This document shows, in pieces, positions 36,116 to 44,429 of a DNA stretch of 64,000 bases. Position 1 is the first letter of the stretch. Each line of letters begins with the position of its first letter. Source of the stretch: Actinoplanes subtropicus (GTDB lineage Bacteria > Actinomycetota > Actinomycetes > Mycobacteriales > Micromonosporaceae); assembly GCF_000721705.1 (NCBI RefSeq), contig NZ_JOJL01000002.1, positions 524,686-588,685 on the forward strand, given 5' to 3'. The notes below the pieces were generated by a model that saw nothing but the letters and a program-made list of their open reading frames with translations, did no database searches and was not told where the DNA came from. A program made the translations under genes and the position numbers.

Positions 36116-37312
36116 ATGGTGAGTCCTGCCGACCGTCTGCGCCGGTGGGCGTCGCGGCATCCGGTCAGCGTGGACGCCCTGTTGGCCGCGCTGCTCGTGG
36201 GAGCGTCGAGCCTCGCGATCGTCGTCGGACCGGGCCGCGCCCAGGGACGGCCGCTCACCGTGGCCGACGCGGCGGCCATCGTCATCGCGGTCGTCGCCAT
36301 CACCCTGCGGCGGCGCCTGCCCCGCGGCACGCTGTTCGCCGTCGTCGCCGCCCAGGTGGCGCATCTCGGCTTCACCGGCGAGATCCACCCACTGCTGGTC
36401 CTCACCGAGGGCCTGGCCGCGTACACGATGGCGCTGTCCACCGACCGGCGCACCACCTGGCGGCTCGCGGCCGGTTGCGCGGCGGCCCTCTACCTCGGCA
36501 ACACTCTGCTGCTGCACCGAAGTTACTGGCCCGCGGAGGTCGTACCCATGCTGGCCTTCGTCGGCATGGCGACGGCTGTCGGGGACGCCACCCGTAGCCG
36601 GAAGGCCTACCTCGCCGAGGTGGAGGAGCGAGCCCGCCGCGCCGAGCAGACCCGGGAGGAGGAAGCCCAGCGACGGGTCATCCAGGAGCGGCTGCGCATC
36701 GCGCGAGAGCTGCACGACGTCATCGCACACCACATCGCGGTGATCAACGTACAGGCCAACGCCGCCAACCACCTGCTCGACCGGCGGCCCAGCCAGGTCC
36801 GCCCGGCCCTCGACCACATCCGCCAGGCCGGCGACACCGTTCTGCAGGAACTCGCCTCGATCATCGGGGTGCTCCGCCAGTCCGACGACGCGGACAGCAC
36901 CACCGAACCCGCCCGCGGCCTGGCCCGGCTGCCCGAACTGCTGGACGCGGCGGCGGCGGCCGGCCTGACGGTTCACTACCAGCAGACCGGCGCTCCGCGG
37001 CAACTACCCGCTCTGGTCGATCTTGCTGCCTACCGCATCGTGCAGGAGGCGTTGACCAACGCGCACAAGCACGGCCGGGGCGTCGCCGGGCTGACCATCG
37101 CCTACACGCCGACCGGCGTCGGCATCAACGTCGTCAACTCCATCGCCGCCGGCGTCTCCACCGCCGGATCCGGCTACGGCCTGGTCGGCATGCGGGAACG
37201 CGCCGCCGCGGCCGAGGGCAGGTTCGACGCGTACGCGAGCCCCGATGGAAGGTTCACCGTGCACGCCGTGCTGCCCGCCCGCCACACACCCGCTCTCGAG
37301 GAGTCCCGATGA
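36116..37312 (+). CDS. NarL-type sensor histidine kinase (HPK7)
   Basis: The product has 398 residues. The N-terminal half has about four to five membrane helices (20-40, 52-65, 72-85, 95-106, 118-150), followed by a coiled segment rich in Glu and Arg. The HisKA_3 domain has phospho-His200 in RIARELHDVIAHHIAVINVQ. The ATPase domain has the HPK7-type N-box VQEALTNAHKHG and the G-box GSGYGLVGMRERAAA. GTG 36119 is an alternative start. It overlaps the response regulator gene (ATGA) and sits just upstream of an RND pump gene, which is a likely target. There is no clear operator of the IclR kind in front. Confidence 0.9.
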   Translation: MVSPADRLRRWASRHPVSVDALLAALLVGASSLAIVVGPGRAQGRPLTVADAAAIVIAVVAITLRRRLPRGTLFAVVAAQVAHLGFTGEIHPLLVLTEGLAAYTMALSTDRRTTWRLAAGCAAALYLGNTLLLHRSYWPAEVVPMLAFVGMATAVGDATRSRKAYLAEVEERARRAEQTREEEAQRRVIQERLRIARELHDVIAHHIAVINVQANAANHLLDRRPSQVRPALDHIRQAGDTVLQELASIIGVLRQSDDADSTTEPARGLARLPELLDAAAAAGLTVHYQQTGAPRQLPALVDLAAYRIVQEALTNAHKHGRGVAGLTIAYTPTGVGINVVNSIAAGVSTAGSGYGLVGMRERAAAAEGRFDAYASPDGRFTVHAVLPARHTPALEESR

Positions 37313-38016
37313 CGATCCGTGTGCTGCTCGCCGACGACCAGGCACTGATCCGCGCCGGCTATCGCATGATTCTCGACTCGGAGCCGGACATCGAGATCGT
37401 CGGTGAGGCGATCGACGGGCGCGAGGCGGTCAGCCTCGCCCGGTCGGCGCGCGCCGACGTGGTCCTCATGGACATCCGGATGCCCGGCGTGGACGGGCTC
37501 GAGGCGACCCGGCGCATCGCCGCCGACGACGACCTGGCGGGCGTGCGCATCCTGGTTCTCACCACGTTCGAGAACGACGACAACGTCATGCTCGCGGTTC
37601 GGGCCGGCGCCAGCGGTTTCCTCGGCAAGAACGTCGGCTCGGAGGAGCTGATCCACGCGGTGCGGGTGGTGGCCGCCGGTGACGCGATGCTGTCTCCGAA
37701 GGCGGCCCGCGGGTTGTTCAGCCACCTGCGCAGCCAGCCGGAAACCCCGACGGCGACGCCGGTGTCGCTCGAAACGCTGACGGACCGGGAACGCGAGTTG
37801 GTCGTGCTGGTGGCACGCGGGCTGTCGAACGACGAGATCGCCGAGCGGCTGGTCCTGTCCCCGCTGACCGTCAAGACGCACGTCAACCGGGCGATGACCA
37901 AGCTGGGCGTGCGCGACCGGGCGCAGTTGGTGGTGGTGGCCTACCAGAGCGGCCTGGTCCTGGCTCCGGACGTCGTTCGCGGTACGGCAGCCCCACATCT
38001 ACCACGGTTGGAGTAG
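37309..38016 (+). CDS. NarL/FixJ-family response regulator (LuxR HTH)
   Basis: The product has 235 residues. Receiver: LLADDQALIRAGY, phospho-acceptor D55 (VLMDIRMPGVDG), LTTFENDD and K107 (FLGKNVG). C-terminal LuxR HTH: LTDRERELVVLVARGLSNDE and SPLTVKTHVNRAMTKLGVRD. It pairs with the kinase at 36116. The RND pump gene begins 91 bp after its stop, in the same direction and possibly the same transcript. Confidence 0.93.
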   Translation: MTIRVLLADDQALIRAGYRMILDSEPDIEIVGEAIDGREAVSLARSARADVVLMDIRMPGVDGLEATRRIAADDDLAGVRILVLTTFENDDNVMLAVRAGASGFLGKNVGSEELIHAVRVVAAGDAMLSPKAARGLFSHLRSQPETPTATPVSLETLTDRERELVVLVARGLSNDEIAERLVLSPLTVKTHVNRAMTKLGVRDRAQLVVVAYQSGLVLAPDVVRGTAAPHLPRLE

Positions 38017-38107
38017 CCGAGCGAACTGCCGTTGGACGACGCGGGCGAGGCGCTCGGTTCAGAGACTGGGCACCGACCGACCAACAACGTCCCGAACGGG
38101 GTCGCCC

Positions 38108-41100
38108 GTGTCCTTCCTGTCCCGCATCAGCCTGGCGAATCGAAAACTGGTGGCCCTGGTCGCCGTGATCGTGGTCGCCTTCGGCGTGTATGCGACCAGT
38201 TCGCTCAAGCAGCAGCTGCTGCCCGATCTGTCGTTCCCGGCAGTCACCGTGGTGGCCGCCTACCCCGGCGCCGCACCGGAGGTAGTGGAGGAGCAGGTCA
38301 CCGTCCCGATCGAGAACGCCGTCAAGGATCTGGACGGCGTCGAGAGCACCACCTCGACCTCGAAGCAAGGCTCGGTCACGGTCCTGCTCTCGTTCAACTT
38401 CGACACCGACATCGACACCGCCTCCTCGGACGTGCAGCAGGCACTGTCGAAGATCACCTCGTCGCTGCCGTCGGGCGTCGACCCGCAGGTGCTCACCGGC
38501 AGCACGAGCGATCAGCCGACCATCGTGCTGGCCGCCACCTCCGACAGCGGCCAGCGAGCCCTGGCCGCCGACCTGGACGACAAGGTCGTGCCCGAGTTGC
38601 AGGCGGTGGACGGGGTCAACGACGTCTCCATCTCCGGCACCCGCGACCAGGTGGTCACCGTGACGCCGGACGACGAAAAGCTGACCGCACACGGACTGAC
38701 CAGCCAGTCGGTCATCAACGCGCTCAGCTCGCTGACCGGCACCTCCTCGGCGGGATCGATCACCGCGAGCGGGAAAGACCTCAGCCTCGCCGTGGGCGAG
38801 CCGGTCTCCTCGTTGCAACAGATCAAGGACCTGTGGTTGACCCCGGCCGCGGCCTCCACCGGTGGCGCCTCCACCCAGGGAACCGCGACGGGCACGCCCG
38901 CCGGGCCGTCTGCCGGCTCGGCCGCCGGGCGGGGCGCCACGTCGTCCACCGGAGCCGGGACCTCCGACCCGGTGCAGCTGTCCGACGTCGCTACTGTGCA
39001 GCTGACCGACGCGGCGACCACCTCGATCACCCGAACCGACGGCAAACCAAGCCTCGGCATCTCGATCACGATGGACCACGACGGCAGCTCCTCCTCCATC
39101 TCCGACGACGTCCGCGCCAAGCTGCCCGACCTCGAGAAGTCGTTGGGCAACAACGCGAAACTCACCGTCGTGTCGGACAACGGACCCCAGGTCAAAGATT
39201 CGGTTGACGGCCTGGTGGAGGAGGGCGCCCTCGGCCTGGTCATGGCGATCCTGGTCATCGTGCTGTTCCTGCGCTCCGCGCGGTCCACCCTCGTCACCGC
39301 GGTATCGATCCCGTTGTCGCTGCTCATCGCCCTCGGCGTGCTCTGGTTGCGCGACTATTCGCTGAACATCCTTACCCTGGGCGGCCTCACCATCGCCGTC
39401 GGCCGGGTGGTCGACGACTCGATCGTGGTTCTGGAGAACATCAAACGCCATCTCGGGTACGGCGAGGAGAGGCGCACCGCGATCATCACGGCAGTCCGCG
39501 AGGTCGCCACGGCGGTCACCTCCTCGACCCTCACCACGGTCGCGGTCTTCCTGCCGATCGCCTTCGTCAGCGGCTTCGTCGGCGAGCTGTTCGGCTCGTT
39601 TTCGATCACGGTCGCGGTCGCCATGGTCGCCTCGCTTCTGGTGTCGCTGACGATCGTCCCGGTGCTGGCCTACTGGTTCCTGAAGGCGCCCAGGGACGCC
39701 GCGGGCGTGCCGCCGGAGGTCTACCGGGCCCAGGTCGAGGAGAAGGAGCGGCACGGGCTGCTGCCCCGGATCTACCTGCCGGTGATCACCTGGGCGGTCC
39801 GGCGCCACAAGACCGTGCTCGCCCTGGCGGTCGCGCTGTTGGTCGGCTCGGTGGGCCTCGCCGGCACGCTGAAGACCAGCTTCATCGGCGACTCCGGCCA
39901 GGACAGCCTGCGGGTCAGCCAGGAACTGCCGGCCGGCACCGACCTGGCTACGACCGATGCCGCCGCCGAGGAGGCGGAGAAAGCCCTCGCCGGGATCGCC
40001 GGCATCGACTCGTACCAGGTGGTGATCGGCTCCTCCGGTGGCTTCTTCGGCTCGACCAGCGGCGCCAACACCGTCTCCTTCACCGTCGAACTGGCCGACG
40101 GCGCCGACGCGAACACTGTCAAGGAGAGCCTGCGCGCCCGGCTCGGCACGCTCAGCGGGGCTGGGAAGTTCACCGTGAGCAACGGCAGCGGCTTCGGCGC
40201 GAGCAGCGACATCGAAGTGTCCGTCAAAGCCGGTGACGACACCACCCTGGCCAAGGCCACCCAGCAGATCCAGCAGGCGATCGCGCAGGCCGGCGACGTC
40301 ACGGACGTCCGCAGCGACCTCAGCGAAAGCGCCCCGCAGATCAGCATCGTCGCCAAGGGTGAGACCGCCGCCCGCTACGGCGTGACTGAGTCGGCCATCA
40401 CCTCGGCGCTGCGCCAGGCGGTGCAGGGCGCCACGATGGCCCAGGTGACCCTCGACGGCGTCCAGCACGACGTCATCGTGAAGACTACCAGCACCGCACC
40501 GGACAGCCTTGCCAAGGTCAAGGCACTTACCATCGGTACCTCCGCCGGCCAGGTCCGGCTCGACAAGCTCGCCACCGTCACTCAGGTGAACGGCCCGGTC
40601 CAGCGCACCCGCGTCGACGGCGCCCGGACCAACACCGTCACCGCCACCCCCGTCGGCGACGACACCGGCGCGGCCAGCACCGCCGTACGCACCGCCCTGA
40701 ACGACCTCAGCCTCCCGGCCGGCGCGAGCTATGAGATCGGCGGCGTCACCGCCGACCAGGGCGACGCGTTCTCCCAGCTCATCCTGGCCATGCTGGTCGC
40801 CGTGGCGCTGGTCTTCCTGGTCCTGGTCGCGGTCTTCCGCAGCATCCGGCAGACGTTCATCCTGCTCGTCAGCATCCCGTTCGCCTTCACCGGCGCCTTC
40901 CTCCTGCTGCTGGTGACCGACACCCCGCTCGGCGTCGCCGCCCTCATCGGCATCCTCATGCTCATCGGCATCGTGGTCACCAACGCCGTCGTCCTGATGG
41001 ACCTGGTCAATCAGTACCGCACACAAGGCATGGGCGTCACCGAGGCCGTCGTCGAGGGTGGCCGGCGCCGGCTGCGGCCCATCCTGATGACCGCCCTCGC

Positions 41101-41347
41101 CACGATCTTCGCACTGCTGCCGATGGCGCTGGGCATCACCGGCGCCGGCGGCTTCATCTCCAAACCGCTCGCCGTCGTGGTGATCGGCGGCCTGATCACC
41201 TCGACAATGCTGACCCTCGTACTGATCCCGGTCCTCTACACCATGGTCGAGACCCGCCGGGAGAAGCGCGCGGCCCGCAGGCTCCGCCCCGACCCTGATC
41301 CGGACGACATCCCGTCGGCCGACTCTGAGCCGGTGCCGGTGACCTGA
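38108..41347 (+). CDS. RND-superfamily efflux pump (HAE1-like)
   Basis: GTG 38108 gives 1079 residues, full length for an RND pump. N-terminus FLSRISLANRKLVALVAVIV with the first membrane helix, then the porter domain (SFPAVTVVAAYPGAAPEVVE). Helices 2-6 include AVGRVVDDSIVVLENIKRHL, with the acidic pair of the proton relay. The second half repeats this pattern and ends with ITGAGGFISKPLAVVVIGGL. A Gly/Ala/Thr-rich insert lies near 250-290. Typical Gram-negative pumps need an adaptor and outer-membrane channel; neither is next to this gene. The pump follows a NarL-type pair. Substrate unknown. Confidence 0.93.
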   Translation: MSFLSRISLANRKLVALVAVIVVAFGVYATSSLKQQLLPDLSFPAVTVVAAYPGAAPEVVEEQVTVPIENAVKDLDGVESTTSTSKQGSVTVLLSFNFDTDIDTASSDVQQALSKITSSLPSGVDPQVLTGSTSDQPTIVLAATSDSGQRALAADLDDKVVPELQAVDGVNDVSISGTRDQVVTVTPDDEKLTAHGLTSQSVINALSSLTGTSSAGSITASGKDLSLAVGEPVSSLQQIKDLWLTPAAASTGGASTQGTATGTPAGPSAGSAAGRGATSSTGAGTSDPVQLSDVATVQLTDAATTSITRTDGKPSLGISITMDHDGSSSSISDDVRAKLPDLEKSLGNNAKLTVVSDNGPQVKDSVDGLVEEGALGLVMAILVIVLFLRSARSTLVTAVSIPLSLLIALGVLWLRDYSLNILTLGGLTIAVGRVVDDSIVVLENIKRHLGYGEERRTAIITAVREVATAVTSSTLTTVAVFLPIAFVSGFVGELFGSFSITVAVAMVASLLVSLTIVPVLAYWFLKAPRDAAGVPPEVYRAQVEEKERHGLLPRIYLPVITWAVRRHKTVLALAVALLVGSVGLAGTLKTSFIGDSGQDSLRVSQELPAGTDLATTDAAAEEAEKALAGIAGIDSYQVVIGSSGGFFGSTSGANTVSFTVELADGADANTVKESLRARLGTLSGAGKFTVSNGSGFGASSDIEVSVKAGDDTTLAKATQQIQQAIAQAGDVTDVRSDLSESAPQISIVAKGETAARYGVTESAITSALRQAVQGATMAQVTLDGVQHDVIVKTTSTAPDSLAKVKALTIGTSAGQVRLDKLATVTQVNGPVQRTRVDGARTNTVTATPVGDDTGAASTAVRTALNDLSLPAGASYEIGGVTADQGDAFSQLILAMLVAVALVFLVLVAVFRSIRQTFILLVSIPFAFTGAFLLLLVTDTPLGVAALIGILMLIGIVVTNAVVLMDLVNQYRTQGMGVTEAVVEGGRRRLRPILMTALATIFALLPMALGITGAGGFISKPLAVVVIGGLITSTMLTLVLIPVLYTMVETRREKRAARRLRPDPDPDDIPSADSEPVPVT

Positions 41348-41456
41348 CCGACAGCCGATTCCGGCCGGCGTGATGCTGCCTCCGTCACGCCGGCCGGTTC
41401 GGCTCCCCGCGCCGGTCATGCGCGGCTCGCCGCCGCCGGGCCTGGGCCGGCCGTCC

Positions 41457-41583
41457 GCGCCTCGCGCTGCGCGCTCAACTGACCGGCAGGCGACGCCGTC
41501 CGGGGCGGGCGGGGCGCCCGCGCCTCGCGCTGCGCGCTCAACTGACCGGCAGACAACGCCGCCCCGGGGCGGGCCGGGCGCCC
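41457..41583. repeat. Tandem direct repeat, two units of about 63 bp
   Basis: Units 41457-41519 and 41520-41583 both read gcgcctcgcgctgcgcgctc followed by aactgaccggcag and a GC-rich tail ending in gcgccc. They differ at a handful of bases. The array lies between the RND gene and a gene-fragment chimera. Confidence 0.85.
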
Positions 41584-41591
41584 GCGGGCCC

Positions 41592-42060
41592 TCAGCCGGT
41601 CGACTCGGCGCGGATCTGCGCGCAGGTCGTCAGCCGTGCGCGGGCCAGTTCCTCCGCCCGCCCGTGGAACCGCTGGGCGGGTATCGGCACGCTGACCGCC
41701 ATCGGCGACGGGTCGTGCGGGTCGACCACCGCGGCGACCGCGCAGATGCCGTCGGTGTGCTCCTCCCGGTCGAAGTCCACCCCGTCCCGGCCGATCCGGT
41801 CGAGCAGGCCCTCGCCGTACAACCGCAGGCAGGCGTCGAGGTGGCCGGTGCCGTAGATCTCCAACTCGGGCTTGACGTCCAGGTCGCGCATGCGGGCGGC
41901 CAGCCGGCGTACGCCCGCGGGCGGGTTGCGGAACTCGCCCGGACCGAAGCTCATGCTGCACGGGTTGAGCTTCGCCATCCGGGGGCGCAGCTCGACCAGC
42001 TTTTCGCGGTCGGCGAGGTCGACGTCCGCCAACCCGAAGCCGCCCCGGACGCTCGCACCG
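41592..42060 (-). pseudogene. In-frame chimera of a BKACE (DUF849) fragment and an IclR C-terminus
   Basis: Read leftward, one frame first encodes LRPRMAKLNPCSMSFGPGEF and RNPPAGVRRLAARMRDLDVK, then PELEIYGTGHLDACLRLYGE. This is an internal piece of beta-keto acid cleavage enzymes (BKACE/DUF849). After GLLDRIG it continues as VDFDREEHTDGICAVAAVVD and MAVSVPIPAQRFHGRAEELA, the last part of an IclR effector domain, ending at 41592. Neither half is a complete domain and no credible start precedes them. It is a deletion fusion of two dead genes. Confidence 0.7.
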
Positions 42061-42426
42061 TGGCCCATTCCACGCTCAATGGCCTGTTCCTCGGCTCGGG
42101 GCGGTGGCCCTGCTCGTCGGGGATCGGAGTCACCAACGCCGTCATCTCCGTGGGTCCGGATGCAGCACACCGAGGCCTTCCCTTGGCTGAGGCAATCGCG
42201 TACTCGTTCGCGAGCGGCAGGTCGCCGAAGTCGAACGTCGGCCGGCTGCGGCCTCGAGAGGTTCGATCGAGCGGAACGGCCGGGCGGCTGGCCGATTGTC
42301 GGCTTTGTCGCCCGGCCGTGGTGGTCCGGTTTCTTGCTGTCGTCACGGTGCGAGGGTGGTGGTGGTCGAGCAGCCGGTGCGGTGCCGGCATCTCGGTCGT
42401 CGGTAGTCACGACCGGCTTGCCGGGT
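42061..42426. other. Stretch without a recognisable gene
   Basis: Several open frames cross it, but none has coding similarity I recognise. A leftward piece reading FDFGDLPLANEY resembles the start of zinc-binding C-methyltransferases, too short to trust. The stretch is probably debris between the chimera and the ABC-2 permease gene. Confidence 0.35.
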
Positions 42427-43242
42427 TCATACGTCGGAGCGCTTGAGGCGCCAGGCGGCGCCGCCGGTGACGGCGGCGAGGTAGCCGAGGAAGACTGCCA
42501 GGCCGGCGGCGGGGGTGAGGGAGCCGGATGCGTGGGTGACTGCGGTGATGGCACTGGTGACGTTGGAGGGCAGGTATTGCAGCACGTTGCTCCAGCTGTC
42601 CGGGAGCAGGAGCTCGACGACGCCGGTGAGCAGGAACAGGACGCCGAACAGGGCGGTGATCGCTGCGGGGGTGGAGCGCAGCAGGGCGCCGAGGGCGATG
42701 CCGAGGATGCCGGAGCCGGTCAGGACGACGGCGGTGCCGATGACGGCGCGGATCACGCCGGTGTCGCCCCAGGAGGCGCCGGCGTCGCCGATGAGGGCTT
42801 GGCCGGCGGTGAAGGTGATGGCGGCGGCGGCCAGGGAGATCGTGAAGACCACGCCGGCGAAGACGGCGATCTTGGCCCAGAGGACGGGGAGGCGTTTGGG
42901 GACGGCGGACAGGGTGGAGCGGATCTGGCCGGTGCCGTATTCGCCGGACATGAACAGGACGCCGAGGGCGCCGAAGGCGAGTTGGGCGAAGGTCATGCCG
43001 GTCAGGCTGGCCGATACGGGGTCGGTGGCGCCGTTTTGGCCGGGGTTGGTGCTGGCTTGGCCGGTGTAGACGGATGCGGCGATCAGGCCGACGCCGACGA
43101 GCAGGGCGACGGCGACGGCGAGCGTGGTGATGGTCGAGCGCAGCGACCAGAATTTGATCCATTCGCTTCTGACGACTCGGGCCGGGGTGACGCGCCGGTG
43201 GGGGACGAGGGCGTGGGCAGGGGCGGGGGCGAGGGTGCTCAT
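42427..43242 (-). CDS. ABC-2-type exporter permease
   Basis: ATG 43242 overlaps the ATPase stop (ATGA) and gives 271 residues. N-terminal cytoplasmic segment with RVVRSEWIKFWSLRSTITTL, the usual lead to helix 1, then six hydrophobic helices. FMSGEYGTGQIRSTLSAVPK is the family loop. With the ATPase it forms a two-gene DrrAB/bacitracin-type exporter. The substrate is unknown. No regulator is adjacent. Confidence 0.9.
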   Translation of the reverse strand: MSTLAPAPAHALVPHRRVTPARVVRSEWIKFWSLRSTITTLAVAVALLVGVGLIAASVYTGQASTNPGQNGATDPVSASLTGMTFAQLAFGALGVLFMSGEYGTGQIRSTLSAVPKRLPVLWAKIAVFAGVVFTISLAAAAITFTAGQALIGDAGASWGDTGVIRAVIGTAVVLTGSGILGIALGALLRSTPAAITALFGVLFLLTGVVELLLPDSWSNVLQYLPSNVTSAITAVTHASGSLTPAAGLAVFLGYLAAVTGGAAWRLKRSDV

Positions 43243-44159
43243 CGGGTGGCTCCGGTCAGGGTGGCGTGGTATTCGACGGTGTCTTTGGTCAGTTCCATGA
43301 AGGCTTCCTCGAGGGAGGGCCGCACGGTGGTCAGTTCGTGCAGCGTGATTCCGGCGCGGGCGGCGATCTCGCCGATCTCGGCGGCGGGCCGGCCGGTGAT
43401 CTCGAGGACGCCGGGTTCGGCGCTGAGGGTCGTCACGTCGGGTCCGGAGACCAGGCTGCGCAGTTGGCTGGTGTGGGGGGAGCGGACGCGGACGCTGTCG
43501 CGGGCGGCCTGGTCGATGAATTCGTTCATCGAGACGTCGGCGATCAGCCGGCCCTTGCCGATGACGATGAGGTGTTCGGCGGTCAGCGCCATCTCGCTCA
43601 TCAGGTGGGAGGAGACGAAGACGGTCCGGCCCCGGGCGGCGAGGTCGCGCATCAGGTTGCGGATCCAGAGCACGCCCTCGGGGTCGAGGCCGTTGGTCGG
43701 TTCGTCGAGGATGACGATCTGCGGGTCGGCGAGCAGGGCGGAGGCGATGCCGAGGCGCTGGCCCATGCCGAGGGAGAAGCCGCCGACCCGCTTGCGGGCG
43801 ACCTGGCGTAGTCCGACGAGGTCGATCACTTCGTTGACCCGGGCGGAGGGCACGCCGGTGGTGGCGGCGAGGGCGAGCAGGTGGTGGTAGGCGGAGCGGC
43901 CGGTGTGTACGGCCTTGGCGTCGAGCAGGGCGCCGGCCTGATACAGCGGGTCGGGGTGGTCGGCGAAGGGACGGCCGTTGACGGTGGCGGTGCCCGAGGT
44001 CGGCCGGTCGAGGCCGAGGATCATGCGCATGGTGGTGGACTTGCCCGCGCCGTTCGGGCCGAGGAATCCGGTCACGATGCCCGGCTTGACGGTGAAGGTG
44101 AGCCCGTCGACCGCGGTCTTGTCGCCGTATCGCTTGGTGAGTTCCTGTACTTCGATCAT
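43239..44159 (-). CDS. ABC exporter ATPase (DrrA/BcrA-like)
   Basis: The product has 306 residues. Walker A GPNGAGKST, signature FSLGMGQRLGIASALL (LSGGQ variant), Walker B IVILDEPTNGLDPEG, H-loop VSSHLMSEM. A C-terminal extension of about 85 residues ends in LEEAFMELTKDTVEYHATL, as in DrrA and BcrA. It partners with the permease that overlaps its stop. Export of a lipophilic antibiotic or peptide is the usual role. Confidence 0.92.
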   Translation of the reverse strand: MIEVQELTKRYGDKTAVDGLTFTVKPGIVTGFLGPNGAGKSTTMRMILGLDRPTSGTATVNGRPFADHPDPLYQAGALLDAKAVHTGRSAYHHLLALAATTGVPSARVNEVIDLVGLRQVARKRVGGFSLGMGQRLGIASALLADPQIVILDEPTNGLDPEGVLWIRNLMRDLAARGRTVFVSSHLMSEMALTAEHLIVIGKGRLIADVSMNEFIDQAARDSVRVRSPHTSQLRSLVSGPDVTTLSAEPGVLEITGRPAAEIGEIAARAGITLHELTTVRPSLEEAFMELTKDTVEYHATLTGATR

Positions 44160-44414
44160 GCATCAACTATCGGCAACGGCGGGCATCTCCCGCGTCGTCC
44201 ACGTGCAGACAGTCTGGCTACCACCGTTGCGGTAGCCAGGCCCCGCGGATACTCGACCCGGACGAGGGCTTCGGTCCGGATGGTGCCGGGTAGGTCGTGG
44301 TTGCTGATGTGGCCGAGGTGTCCGTCGGGGCGGATGAGCAGCACGGTGTCTCCGGCCAGGCCGTACGCGCGGCGGAAGGTACCGGCGGGGTCGGTGGGTC
44401 CGCCGGTGCCCATG
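44156..44414 (-). pseudogene. C-terminal remnant of an FAD aromatic hydroxylase
   Basis: Leftward frame from about 44414 encodes TDPAGTFRRAYGLAGDTVLL IRPDGHLGHI, matching the thioredoxin-like tail of the intact hydroxylase at 45851 (TDTAGTFRRGYGL, LLIIRPDGYLAQIA). The rest of the enzyme is missing and the end is unrelated. It lies just beyond the amidohydrolase, so part of this operon was once repeated. Confidence 0.7.
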
Positions 44415-44429
44415 TGGAGCTGGTCCGAT

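Noticed and set aside
37883..41419. Very long open frame on the minus strand (1178 codons) opposite the RND pump
   Set aside because: Composition is low-complexity Gly/Asp/Arg-rich, typical of the antisense frame of a GC-rich gene. The plus-strand RND gene is complete and clearly real.
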